DNA of 64,000 nt from Demequina gelatinilytica (GTDB taxonomy: Bacteria; Actinomycetota; Actinomycetes; Actinomycetales; Demequinaceae), in assembly GCF_000971115.1 (NCBI RefSeq), contig NZ_BBLV01000002.1, forward strand, positions 124,001 through 188,000, read 5' to 3'. The translations under genes and the position numbers were made by a program. Below, in pieces: positions 42,469 to 51,231 of the stretch. Numbering within the stretch: the stretch's first letter is position 1; the number at the start of each line of letters is the position of its first letter. The notes under the pieces are model-generated. The model was not told the origin of the DNA. It made no database searches and was given only the letters and a program-made list of their open reading frames with translations.

Positions 42469-43944
42469 TCAGTACGCCCCGGACTTGCCCAGGACCGCCG
42501 CGACCGTGCGCAGGATGATGATCGCGTCGCCGCCGATCGACCAGTTCTCCGCGTAGTAGGCGTCGAGCCGGATCGACTCGGCCGGCGTGAGCGAGGACCG
42601 GCCCGACACCTGCCACAGCCCCGTCATGCCGGGCTTGACCAGCAGGCGGCGGCGCTCGAGGTCGCCGTAGTGCGCCACCTCCGCCGCGACCTGGGGGCGA
42701 GGCCCGACCATCGACATGTCGCCCTTGAGGACGTTGATCAGCTGCGGGAGCTCGTCGACCGAGTAGCGGCGCATGAAGCGGCCCAGCGGCGTGATGCGGG
42801 GGTCGTCCTCGTTCTTGTAGAAGGGCGTGAGCTCGCCACCCATGACGTCCGCCGCCTTGGCCTCGGCATCGGCCACCATCGAGCGGAACTTGTACATGCC
42901 GAACGGCGAGCCGTCCTTCCCGATGCGCTGCTGGATGAAGAGGACGGGACCGGGGCTGGTGACCTTGATCGCGATCGCGACCGCGAGCATCGGCAAGGAG
43001 ATGGCAGCGAGGAGCAGCGCGGCGGAGACACGGTCGTAGATGGTCTTGGCGATGTACTTGGCACCGCGGAACTGCGCGGTGTCCACGTGGAGCAGAGGGA
43101 GGCCCTCGACGGGGCTCATGAGCACGCGCGGGCCGGCGACGTCCACCATCGCGGGGGCCACGATGAGCCCGATGCCGGTGTTCTCGAGCTGCCAGCCGAT
43201 GCGGCGCGCGTCCCCGAGCGACACCTGATCCGTCCCGGAGATCAGCACGAACTCCGCGTTCATGCGCTTGGCGACGTCGACCGCCTCGCCCACGAAGCCC
43301 AGCACCGGCACGCCGCCCACCTCCTCGACGGACGGCTCGGTGCCGTCGGGGACGCACGCGCCGATCACGGCGTAGCCGGCGCGGGGCTTGCGGCGCAGGC
43401 GCGCGATCATCTGCTCGGACATCTTCACGGGCCCGACCACCAGCACCTGCGCCCGGAGGTTCCCCAGGTCGCGTTGCGCGTGGATCCACTTGCGCCACAC
43501 CAGACGGTAGATGAGCAGGATCACGGTGCCCACGGGGATCGCGAAGACCAGGTACCCGCGGCTCACGTCCCATTGGGTGAGGAAGCCCACGATCGCCACC
43601 ACCGCGAAGGTCCACCAGCCGGCGGCGACCACCCGCTGGAACTCCTGGGGCCCGTGGCCGAGCACGCGCGGCTCGCGGGACTTGGTGGAACCGAGCGCGA
43701 CCACCCACAGCGTCGCGATCACCAGGCTCACCACGCCGTACGCGGGGGCGGAGGGTCCGGCGACGCGGTAGAGCGGGTCCCAGCCGAACCGGGCGGCGTG
43801 CGCGCCGACCATGACCAGCGCGACCACGAAGACATCCGAGACGAACAGCCGGCGCTGGTACCTGCCCGCCCAGCCGTGACCGCCGTACATGCGTTCGGCG
43901 GCGTCTACCCGGTGAGATGCACCCGTCGTCACAAACCTCACCAT
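42469..43944 (-). CDS. Polyprenyl-phosphate sugar-1-phosphate transferase, WbaP/CpsE type (first)
   Basis: The 491-residue initiating transferase places the first sugar phosphate on undecaprenyl phosphate. Four or five N-terminal helices are followed by a Rossmann-like middle part (QVLVVGPVKMSEQMIARLRR) and the C-terminal bacterial sugar transferase domain. There, FGMYKFRSM, YSVDELPQLINVLKGDMSMV and the VGPRP motif are all present. It is a close paralogue of the gene at 60-61.7 kb. It diverges from a tyrosine kinase gene over 107 bases, as the second copy does. Start: ATG 43944; the GTG at 43932 aligns better with the second copy. Confidence 0.92.
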   Translation of the reverse strand: MVRFVTTGASHRVDAAERMYGGHGWAGRYQRRLFVSDVFVVALVMVGAHAARFGWDPLYRVAGPSAPAYGVVSLVIATLWVVALGSTKSREPRVLGHGPQEFQRVVAAGWWTFAVVAIVGFLTQWDVSRGYLVFAIPVGTVILLIYRLVWRKWIHAQRDLGNLRAQVLVVGPVKMSEQMIARLRRKPRAGYAVIGACVPDGTEPSVEEVGGVPVLGFVGEAVDVAKRMNAEFVLISGTDQVSLGDARRIGWQLENTGIGLIVAPAMVDVAGPRVLMSPVEGLPLLHVDTAQFRGAKYIAKTIYDRVSAALLLAAISLPMLAVAIAIKVTSPGPVLFIQQRIGKDGSPFGMYKFRSMVADAEAKAADVMGGELTPFYKNEDDPRITPLGRFMRRYSVDELPQLINVLKGDMSMVGPRPQVAAEVAHYGDLERRRLLVKPGMTGLWQVSGRSSLTPAESIRLDAYYAENWSIGGDAIIILRTVAAVLGKSGAY

Positions 43945-44010
43945 ACCTGGATGAATCGGAACGACCACCGGAACGGCCCCGCTCCTCCCGCATCGGCCCG
44001 CCACGTGTGA

Positions 44011-44028
44011 CAATTGCCGCAATTGCCA
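44011..44028. promoter_or_regulatory. Adjacent direct 9-base repeats CAATTGCCG/CAATTGCCA in a divergent promoter
   Basis: Two 9-mers follow each other directly, 24 bases before the kinase start, in the AT-richest part of the gap between the sugar transferase and the kinase. Each contains the palindrome CAATTG. They could be an operator, but I know of no regulator with this site. Confidence 0.35.
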
Positions 44029-44051
44029 CCAACCGGCCCCGGGAGGCACGC

Positions 44052-45428
44052 GTGGAGCTCGGCGACTACATCCGCATCCTGCGCAAGAACTGGGTGCTGC
44101 TCGTGGTGCTGACGGTGCTCGGCGGCGGCGTGGGCCTCACCTACGCGCTGCTCGCGACGCCCACCTACGGCGCCACAGCGACGGTGTTCGTCTCGACCTC
44201 GGACTCGGAGAGCATCGGCGACCTGGCGCAGGGCAACTCCTTCACGCAGCAGCGGGTGAAGACGTATGCGGACCTGGTGAAGACCTCGGCCGTGCTGCAG
44301 CCCGTGATCGACGACCTCGCGCTGCACTGGCCGGTCTCGAAGGCGCGCGCGCAGGTGAGCGCGAGCGCACCGCTGGACACGACGGTGATCGACGTGACGG
44401 CCGTCGACGCGGATCCCGTGTTCGCGGCCTCGCTCGCGACGGCCACCGCCAACCAGCTCATCGAGACGGTCCAGGAGATCGAGACCACCGACGCCGAGGC
44501 GGGATCACCCGTGCGCCTCACCGTGGTGCAGGAGGCCGAGGTCCCCGTGCACCCGCAGTCGCCCAAGAAGTCGCTCAACGTGGCCCTGGGCCTGGTGATC
44601 GGGATCGCGATCGGTGTGGGCGTGGCGCTGCTGCGGGCCGCGCTCGACACGCGCGTGCGCAACGAACGCGACCTCGAGCGCATCACCGATGCTCCGGTGC
44701 TGGGCGGCATCGCCTTCGATCCGAGGGCACGGCAGCGGCCGCTCATCGTGCATGAGGACGCGCTGAGCATCCGCGCCGAGTCCTTCCGCACGTTGCGGAC
44801 CAACCTCCAGTTCCTGGACGCCGACCGCGCGGAGAAGAGGTTCGTGCTGACGTCCTCCGTGCCCTCGGAGGGGAAGTCGACCACCGCGGCCAACCTGGCG
44901 ATCACGCTCGCCGATGCGGGGGCCCGGGTGCTCCTGGTGGGCGCCGACCTGCGCCGCCCCAAGATCGCGAGCTACATGGGCGTCGAGGACGCGGTGGGGC
45001 TCACGGACGTGCTCATCGGCCGCGTGGACCTCGCCACCGCCGTGCAGCGGTGGGGGCACTCCGACCTCTACCTGCTTCCGGCAGGCTCGATCCCGCCCAA
45101 CCCGTCGGAGCTGCTGGGCAGCTCGCTCATGGAGCGGCTGGTGGACCGGCTCGACGCGGACTACGACTACGTGCTCTACGACGCCCCTCCGCTGCTCCCC
45201 GTCACCGACGCGGCCGTGCTCGCGCGGCTGGTGGGGTCGACGGTGCTGGTGGTGGCCGCGGGGCGTACCCACACGCATCAGGTGGACAACGCGATCGCCT
45301 CGCTCGAGACGGTGGGCGCGCCGCTGTCGGGACTGGTGCTCACGATGCTCGCGACCAAGGGACCGGACGCGTACGGCTACGGGCGGTACGGGTACCGCTA
45401 CGAGAACACCACCGAGAAGGCGCGCTAG
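44052..45428 (+). CDS. Wzz/BY-kinase polysaccharide co-polymerase (second)
   Basis: The 458-residue membrane kinase has helices at about 13-33 and 176-196. Walker A is PSEGKSTT (271-278), Walker B VLYDAPP (374-380), and a Tyr-rich tail YGYGRYGYRYE (441-451) is the expected autophosphorylation cluster. Walker A' reads VLLVGADLRRP (293-303), with Gly where the first of two metal-binding Asp residues normally stands; the third kinase has the same change. GTG at 44052 has GGGAGG at good spacing. It is nearly the same length as the third copy and very similar in sequence. Confidence 0.92.
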   Translation: MELGDYIRILRKNWVLLVVLTVLGGGVGLTYALLATPTYGATATVFVSTSDSESIGDLAQGNSFTQQRVKTYADLVKTSAVLQPVIDDLALHWPVSKARAQVSASAPLDTTVIDVTAVDADPVFAASLATATANQLIETVQEIETTDAEAGSPVRLTVVQEAEVPVHPQSPKKSLNVALGLVIGIAIGVGVALLRAALDTRVRNERDLERITDAPVLGGIAFDPRARQRPLIVHEDALSIRAESFRTLRTNLQFLDADRAEKRFVLTSSVPSEGKSTTAANLAITLADAGARVLLVGADLRRPKIASYMGVEDAVGLTDVLIGRVDLATAVQRWGHSDLYLLPAGSIPPNPSELLGSSLMERLVDRLDADYDYVLYDAPPLLPVTDAAVLARLVGSTVLVVAAGRTHTHQVDNAIASLETVGAPLSGLVLTMLATKGPDAYGYGRYGYRYENTTEKAR

Positions 45429-46546
45429 TCGGCCTGGGCCGCGGCCTTCTCAGCCTTCTCGGCCTTCTCGGCGGCGGCATGGGCGGCCTGCGCCGACTCG
45501 AGGAGGATCTCGAACCTGGTCCCGGCGCCATCCAGGGCCAGCTCCACCGAGGCGAGCCGCGCCGCGCGGTTCTCCACGTCCTCGCCTTCGGCCGGCGCGA
45601 AGCCTGAGGCGAACTCGCTCACCCATGCGCATCCGGCGTCGGCGACCTGGACCGCGCCGTCCCGGTAGGCCTTCTCCCTGGGATGCCACACGAACCCGTC
45701 CCGGGAGTCGAAGCGCGCCTCGGCAACCCCGTTGAGCAGCAGCGAGTACCCGACGTCGGTGCCGTCGGCGAGGTCGATGTAGCGGAGCAGACGGCCGTAC
45801 TTGTCGGTGTCCTCGACCGCCTGCGGGTTCACCAGCGTGACGATGGTGCCGGCGGGTGCGATCTGCTCGACGGCGGCAAGCGCATCGTCCGCGGTCGAGC
45901 AGCCCTCGCCGAGCGTGGGCGTGTCGATCCCGATGAGGCGTACGGTTCCCAGGCTGGTCTCCACCGTGTCAGCGTCGAGCCATCGCTCGACGGTCGCGGA
46001 GTTGGTCCATGCCGCGTCCGTGTCGAAGGCCTGACCCGATAGGCGATACCCCGACTCGCGCTCCGCGCGCTCGAAGTCCTCGACTATCCGGGCACCCAAG
46101 CCATCGAGGTCGGTCGCGGCGGCCTCGAACCATCGGGCCGCCCTCGCCTCTGCGGGGGCGCCGCGGTCGAGAGCGCGGTAGGCCGGCGCCAGGTCATCTG
46201 CCGCAGCCGCCAGCGCGGTCGCGTTCGCCTGGCTGCCCGGGTAGGAGGCGGCGAGCGCCTCGAACTGCGCGACCACCGCATCCCCGCCGCCCTCGACGTA
46301 CTCGGTGGGGATGGCCAGGTCCTCTGCGCTGTCGAGCCATTCCGCCCACTCGCGCATCTCGGTCCGCGCCTCCGCGGTGAGCTCCGCAGGCACGCCGGTC
46401 TCGAAGACCCGCTCGTCGGGCTGCGCCGCGGTCGCGGACGGCGCCGCGCTCGAGGGCGCCGCCGCCGACCCGCCGTCGGCATCACGGAGGGACGTGAGAC
46501 CGAGCGCGATGCACGCGAGCGCGATGATCCACGCGAAAGTCTTCAC
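45425..46546 (-). CDS. Exported thermonuclease-like protein (SNase domain) with altered active site
   Basis: The 373-residue protein has an N-terminal hydrophobic signal (FAWIIALACIALGL) and an acidic, Ala-rich middle. The staphylococcal-nuclease-like domain spans about residues 186-300. Active-site equivalents are D191/D193 (WLDADT), R203, D208 and T209 (RLIGIDTPT) and R252 (DTDKYGRLLRYI). The general-base Glu of the family (E43 in staphylococcal nuclease) is replaced by T211. It therefore may bind nucleic acid with weak or no cleavage. The Lys/Ala/Glu-rich end (AAEKAEKAEKAAAQ) looks helical. The stop overlaps the convergent kinase by four bases. GTG at 46546 has GAGGGG upstream. Confidence 0.8.
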   Translation of the reverse strand: MKTFAWIIALACIALGLTSLRDADGGSAAAPSSAAPSATAAQPDERVFETGVPAELTAEARTEMREWAEWLDSAEDLAIPTEYVEGGGDAVVAQFEALAASYPGSQANATALAAAADDLAPAYRALDRGAPAEARAARWFEAAATDLDGLGARIVEDFERAERESGYRLSGQAFDTDAAWTNSATVERWLDADTVETSLGTVRLIGIDTPTLGEGCSTADDALAAVEQIAPAGTIVTLVNPQAVEDTDKYGRLLRYIDLADGTDVGYSLLLNGVAEARFDSRDGFVWHPREKAYRDGAVQVADAGCAWVSEFASGFAPAEGEDVENRAARLASVELALDGAGTRFEILLESAQAAHAAAEKAEKAEKAAAQAD

Positions 46547-46636
46547 TGCCTGCCCCTCAGAAGTCCGGCCGACCATCCTACGACGATCGGACGGCCCTGT
46601 TCGGGGCCTTTGTGACTAGAAGGACCAGGCTTGAGC

Positions 46637-46667
46637 CGGCCCGCCCGCGCCGTGCGCGAGCGGGCCG
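46637..46667 (-). terminator. Hairpin terminator downstream of the LSxTG protein gene
   Basis: GGCCCGCCCGCGC (46638-46650) pairs with GCGCGAGCGGGCC (46654-46666) around a three-base loop, 20 bases beyond the stop at 46689. No clear T-run follows, as is usual in this GC-rich genome. Confidence 0.6.
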
Positions 46668-46688
46668 ACTACCCGAGATCGGGTGCCG

Positions 46689-47216
46689 TCAGTGGTTCCC
46701 GGCGGAGCGGCGACGTGCCGCGATGTAGACCGTCGCGGCGCCGGCGACCAGCAGGACGCCCGCACCGATCGCGAGGCCCTGGTTCTCGAAGCCGGTGCCG
46801 GAGAGGCCACCGCCGGAGCCGGTGGTGCCGCCACCGCCGGCGACGTCGGATGCGACCACCTCGACCGAGGCGGTGTCGACGGCGGTGCCGTCGACGATGC
46901 CCGTGATGCCGATGGTGCCGACGATGCTGGGCGCGGTGACGGTGAAGTCGGACGCCCCGTCGACGAGCGGGACCTCCGAGGAGGTCACGGTGCCGGCGAT
47001 GGTGGCGTCATCGCCCGCGAAGACGGTCTGAAGCTGTGCATTCGTGCCGGTGTCGGACGTCACCGTGCACGTGAACACGGTGTCGACGGGGACCTGGGTC
47101 ACGCTGCACGTGAGCGCACCCTCGGGAGCCGGGTAGAGCTCTGCAGACGCCGCGAGCGCGGGACCGAGCGCGAGCGCGGTTCCCAGTGCGGCGGTGGCGA
47201 GAGTACGCACGATCAT
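46689..47216 (-). CDS. Cell-wall-anchored beta-rich protein with LSGTG sorting signal
   Basis: The 175-residue exported protein has a signal peptide (ATAALGTALALGPALAASA) and a mature domain with two Cys (C37, C50) likely bridged. A Gly-rich spacer is followed by a C-terminal sorting signal: LSGTG (138-142), a hydrophobic stretch (LAIGAGVLLVAGAATVYIAA) and RRR. This is an LPxTG-type sortase substrate with Ser in the second position. No sortase gene is in the window. A clear GGAGG lies before the ATG at 47216. The protein at 63.3-63.9 kb is a paralogue with the same Cys spacing and anchor. Confidence 0.8.
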   Translation of the reverse strand: MIVRTLATAALGTALALGPALAASAELYPAPEGALTCSVTQVPVDTVFTCTVTSDTGTNAQLQTVFAGDDATIAGTVTSSEVPLVDGASDFTVTAPSIVGTIGITGIVDGTAVDTASVEVVASDVAGGGGTTGSGGGLSGTGFENQGLAIGAGVLLVAGAATVYIAARRRSAGNH

Positions 47217-47269
47217 TGTTACCTCCAAGGTTGCGGCGCAAAAGACCCGCGTTGGCGGACTCGGCCACT

Positions 47270-49033
47270 TTAACATTTGTCCGGAATGTCGTCCTTGGAG
47301 AGCGTGTAAACATTGGGTTTCGGACCGGGTGTGGAAACAAAATGGGGGCGTAGCAGGCTGTTTACCTCGGTGCCAATATCAAATTGGAATTCCGTGGAAG
47401 CCCCCGGGGATATCTCGACGCGCACTTCGACCATGCGCCTGCCCTCGTGTATCTCGGGGGTCGCGTCAACCTTTTCCCCGTCCCGTCGGACCTCGGTGAC
47501 CACGGTTCCGCCGGCGGGATAGAGAAGGATGTTGGCCGCGAAATCGCCTTTGTCCACCGACTTGCCGTTGCCGGTCACCCACGGGGGCAGCGCCGCGACG
47601 TCGCCGTCGAACGTGTGGGTCAGCGTGAGGGTGACGGCCTGCCCCCCGAGGGTCCCGTCGGAGCACACGCGGTCGGCCACGGACGTCTCGGTGTCGATGT
47701 AGTACCCGATCTTCGCCCCGGAGCCGTCGTTGATGAAGACGCCCAGCGCATCGTCCGTCTCCAGGAAGGCCCCGCCGATGTCCGTGCCCGCGAGCGCCGA
47801 CTGCTCCCCCGCATCGGCCGACCACACGCGGAGGCGACCCTCCTCGACTGCGCGCTCGACGCCGCCCAACGCCGTCGCCTCGCCCGAGACGATGCTGGCG
47901 AACAGCGCCGCGGACGCCTGGGCGAAGAAGCGGTCCTGCTCCTTGGGATCGGGGTACTTGAGATAGGCCTCGTTGAGCAGGATCCGCGCAGCGTTGCCCG
48001 TGCGGAGCACGAAGTCGCCCACCTTGACGGGCTCCGCGCCCTTGAGCATCCAGCCGAGCGCGACCGGGTCGACGGACACGACGCCATCCACCGGGTCGCG
48101 GCCGTCGGCCTCCCAGAAGCGCGTGAGCATCTCCGCCGCGCGCGGGTACTCGGGGGTGAAGGTGACGTCCTGGGGGAACATCTGCATGCGGTCGGTGAAG
48201 ATCCGTGCCTCGTCGTCGGTGAGGCCGCCCACCCCGTCGCGGTTGACCAGCTGCGAGGCGGCGACATAGTCGCCCAGCGCGAAGCGGCCGTCGTCGACGG
48301 TGAGCTCGAGGACGGCGCCGGGGATGCCGCCGGTGGCACGCGGCTCCGCGTTGTTCTGGACCATGACCAGATAGGTGCGGGGCTCGTCGGCGCCCAGCAT
48401 CGCGGGGAGCAGCTCGGTGGCGACGCGGCCGCCGTGCACCAGGTCCCCGAGCGTGCGCATCTGTGTGCGCAGGTCGACCACGCGCGCGGCGATGAGGTCT
48501 GTGGTGGAGGCGAGGTCGAGGGCAGCCAAGGCGTCCTCCTGGGCGCTCAGCGCGTCATCGGCCTCTTGTAGAGGTGCGGTCGCCGCGTCGAAGAGGTGCG
48601 GGTCGATGCGCCCGTCCGCGAAGGCGGGCACGTCGAGCGCGTCCATGACGCCGGGCTGCGACAGCGGCTCGAGGACGTCGTCGGCGAGTACGGTCGCCGC
48701 CTCCCCCACGGCGACGATGGGCGCGGCCTGGTTCCTCACCCACGGCAGGTGCGCGGCGATCCACCAGTGCGGGCCATCGGTCGCGCCGGCGAGGTCATGG
48801 GCGGACTGCTGGAGGGCCTGGACCTCTTCGCTCAGAGCCGCTGCGTCGCGGTCGCTCAGTGCTTCTTGTGCCGCGGTCGCATGCTGGTCGACCTCCCGGG
48901 CGGCACCCGCGAGCGCAAGGGCGTCCCACGCGAGCGCGACCGCCCAGACGAGGATCGCGACGATGAGGCCGGTGATCAGCCAGGGCCAGACGCGGTGGCG
49001 TGACTTCCGGTCAGCCCTGGGGGTGTCGCTCAT
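47270..49033 (-). CDS. DUF4012 family membrane-attached exported protein
   Basis: The 587-residue protein has one N-terminal membrane helix (WPWLITGLIVAILVWAVALAW, about 16-36), and the rest should be outside the cell. The middle matches DUF4012, a family that occurs in actinobacterial polysaccharide loci (TYLVMVQNNAEPRATGGIPG is the diagnostic segment). Two Cys are visible, one near VADRVCSDG and one at the end (DDIPDKC). The last 60 codons are noticeably AT-richer than the rest. Function is not established; a role in attaching or transporting polysaccharide at the surface has been guessed for the family from context. Confidence 0.82.
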   Translation of the reverse strand: MSDTPRADRKSRHRVWPWLITGLIVAILVWAVALAWDALALAGAAREVDQHATAAQEALSDRDAAALSEEVQALQQSAHDLAGATDGPHWWIAAHLPWVRNQAAPIVAVGEAATVLADDVLEPLSQPGVMDALDVPAFADGRIDPHLFDAATAPLQEADDALSAQEDALAALDLASTTDLIAARVVDLRTQMRTLGDLVHGGRVATELLPAMLGADEPRTYLVMVQNNAEPRATGGIPGAVLELTVDDGRFALGDYVAASQLVNRDGVGGLTDDEARIFTDRMQMFPQDVTFTPEYPRAAEMLTRFWEADGRDPVDGVVSVDPVALGWMLKGAEPVKVGDFVLRTGNAARILLNEAYLKYPDPKEQDRFFAQASAALFASIVSGEATALGGVERAVEEGRLRVWSADAGEQSALAGTDIGGAFLETDDALGVFINDGSGAKIGYYIDTETSVADRVCSDGTLGGQAVTLTLTHTFDGDVAALPPWVTGNGKSVDKGDFAANILLYPAGGTVVTEVRRDGEKVDATPEIHEGRRMVEVRVEISPGASTEFQFDIGTEVNSLLRPHFVSTPGPKPNVYTLSKDDIPDKC

Positions 49034-49114
49034 CCTCAGCCCGACCTCCGCGGTATCCCTGTGCCAACCGGACGTTGAGGTCAGACTAACCGGACGTTTT
49101 GGAAAGCAGCGCTG

Positions 49115-50116
49115 CTACCGGACGCGGCGTCGCACCGCCCCGGCGACATCCGACACCCACTTCTTGGGCGAGTTGCGGGGGACCCCCAGGCGAGAACCAA
49201 GATGCGCAACCCACGCGGAGTCCTCATAATTCGCGAGTGCGAGCGCCTTCGACTCACTGGTCAGGTCTCCGTAGAGCCGGCGAAGCCCATACCTCTTCTC
49301 CGCTGGGACGTGCCACAGGGCTCGCCCGAGGTCGACCTCGCCGACGTTGCGGAACTTGAGGGGCTGAGTCCACATGCGGCGCACCGCCTGGGGATCCGCG
49401 AGAGGCCCCGCTCCGAGTTGCGCGTAGGCCGCGCTCAGCACGTGCGCCTCCTCGAACGCAAGCGAGTTGTCGGCGCGGTGTGCCTCCATCAGGCGGGCAT
49501 ACACGTCCTCGGCAGCCTCAACGAGCTCCGGCAATCGACCGGTCATCGCCGCGACAAACTCACCACCGCAGTAGTCGAACGTCTCTTGGCCCAGAAGGTC
49601 GGCCAGCTCCTCGGTGCTGAGCCCGTTCACCCGGTGCGCGTGCTCATATCCGACGGGCATAGTCACCACGCCGGCCTCCTCGATCTCCCGCCAAAGCCCA
49701 TCAGCCGCGCCGGCAGTCGACCAGGCGATATCGCTGTCAAGAACAACAAAGGGCTCATCGGCGTCCGAAGTGCTTGCGATATGCGCCAGAACATCGAGGA
49801 CGAAGAACTGGTTGCGCCATCGATCTGTGAACGTCGACGGGGGCTCGTGCTCATATTCGATCACCGAGATGGAAACGCCCGCATCGGCAAGCATCGCGGA
49901 CACCTGCGCGGCAACCTGGGAAGCATCCGCATCCCACTCCCGGTTGAGTACCAACTCGAGCCGCGCGTCCGGGTTCGCCCGTCGCGCAGTCGCGAAGAAC
50001 ACCCCGATGCAGCGACGGTAAACGTCCCGAAACGACTCGTCCCGAGTATCGCCAGAGACTTGCGCATAGTTGCCGACACCGCTGTCGTCGGTATGGAACC
50101 AACTCAGAATTCGCAA
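49115..50116 (-). CDS. Putative GT-A-type glycosyltransferase
   Basis: The 333-residue protein starts MRILSWFHTDDSGVGNYAQV. The key motif is FVVLDSDIAW, a D-x-D that in GT-A enzymes holds the metal and nucleotide sugar, preceded by RWRNQFFVLDVL. FDYCGGEFVAAMTGRLPELV and AQPLKFRNVG-like segments follow. I cannot name the family, but the layout fits a cytosolic sugar transferase of the repeat unit. It is the last gene of the long minus-strand run and has lower GC than the core genes. Confidence 0.6.
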   Translation of the reverse strand: MRILSWFHTDDSGVGNYAQVSGDTRDESFRDVYRRCIGVFFATARRANPDARLELVLNREWDADASQVAAQVSAMLADAGVSISVIEYEHEPPSTFTDRWRNQFFVLDVLAHIASTSDADEPFVVLDSDIAWSTAGAADGLWREIEEAGVVTMPVGYEHAHRVNGLSTEELADLLGQETFDYCGGEFVAAMTGRLPELVEAAEDVYARLMEAHRADNSLAFEEAHVLSAAYAQLGAGPLADPQAVRRMWTQPLKFRNVGEVDLGRALWHVPAEKRYGLRRLYGDLTSESKALALANYEDSAWVAHLGSRLGVPRNSPKKWVSDVAGAVRRRVR

Positions 50117-50189
50117 TGCTCAGCCCTCTTGTTGCGGGCGCGACTGCGAAGATCGACTAGCACTGCATACCCCACTTGCTCCCGCCGCA

Positions 50190-51173
50190 CTAGGAAGCGA
50201 CCGTCGAGTTCATCGCCCGCGCCAGGGCAGCCGCTTCGTAGTCGCCACCGGATGTGAGCGGCACCCACCTTCCGGCATCGGGGATCTCGTGCCACCAGGG
50301 CGAGCGCGCCAACACTGCCCCGCGCGACGCCAGGGCCGCGGTGAAAGAGAATGACGACGGCGCCGGGACCAGAAGACGCGCGGCGACCATGTGCGCGAAA
50401 TCTGACTCGCGCGTTCCATCACCGATGACTTCTACGCCCCCGGGGAGCGCATCTCGCAGTTCTTCCGCCGCCTGCGCACCTTGAGTGAAGACCAAGTACC
50501 TCGTGGCGGCAACCGCCTTGTCACTTTGTAGCTTCGCGATCACTTCCGCGTACCACTCAGGAAGGACCCAGCGCGCCGCATGCGCATTGGGGTCGATGTC
50601 GCCCCGCCGCATGTGGAGAGCAACGTACGGCGGCTCAGATTCGAGCCTGCGGATACGGTCACCTGCCACGCCATTGAGTGCACCTTGGCGCAATGCTTCC
50701 GACGCCGGCGTCTGGTCGTAGCGCAGCTGATCAAGCGCGAACATGAAGGAGCACGGGCCGCGCCTGCGCCTGACGGCGGAAGTCACCGCGTTGGCAAGAA
50801 TCACCGCAGACCCAGGGTCGCGCTCGTCTCGTACCGCCGGTAGACGTACGGTGCGCCCCAGCGCAGCACCCGGCTCCACCGGCAAGCGCAGCAGCTCGGG
50901 GTCATTCTGCGTCATCGTGCCGCCTAAATAGCGACCGCCAAGGTCGCGCGTCCAGAGCAGCCCGCTCAACCAGGATGAGACCTGGTGGCCCAGCATCGCG
51001 AAAGGGTGCGGCTCCGAGATGAAGGTCGATTCCGCGATCCACTCGCTCTCACGGGGGGTCCGCTCGAGCAAAAGCGGCGCGGGTCCCTGCTGCGCGCGCG
51101 CGCGCGAATTGCTGTGCACTTGCGCTCGCACTCGGATCCTGGTGGGCAGCGTCTCTAGCCGGTGTTTTCGCAT
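50190..51173 (-). CDS. Putative fucosyltransferase-like glycosyltransferase (HxRRGD motif)
   Basis: The 327-residue protein contains YVALHMRRGDIDPN, the hallmark of alpha-1,2/alpha-1,6-fucosyltransferase folds (GT11 and relatives). It is followed by a typical Rossmann half with RYLVFTQGAQAAEELRDAL and SFSFTAALASRGAV near the end. Donor and linkage are not certain because HxRRGD is shared by several families. It has an Arg-rich N-terminus before QGPAPLLLERTP. AAGG lies before the ATG at 51173. GC is lower than in core genes. Confidence 0.65.
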   Translation of the reverse strand: MRKHRLETLPTRIRVRAQVHSNSRARAQQGPAPLLLERTPRESEWIAESTFISEPHPFAMLGHQVSSWLSGLLWTRDLGGRYLGGTMTQNDPELLRLPVEPGAALGRTVRLPAVRDERDPGSAVILANAVTSAVRRRRGPCSFMFALDQLRYDQTPASEALRQGALNGVAGDRIRRLESEPPYVALHMRRGDIDPNAHAARWVLPEWYAEVIAKLQSDKAVAATRYLVFTQGAQAAEELRDALPGGVEVIGDGTRESDFAHMVAARLLVPAPSSFSFTAALASRGAVLARSPWWHEIPDAGRWVPLTSGGDYEAAALARAMNSTVAS

Positions 51174-51231
51174 CTACCTTCCACTTCCCTTTCTGAACAT
51201 ACGTGCGTGGCGCCAGCCCGAGTGAGGCTGC

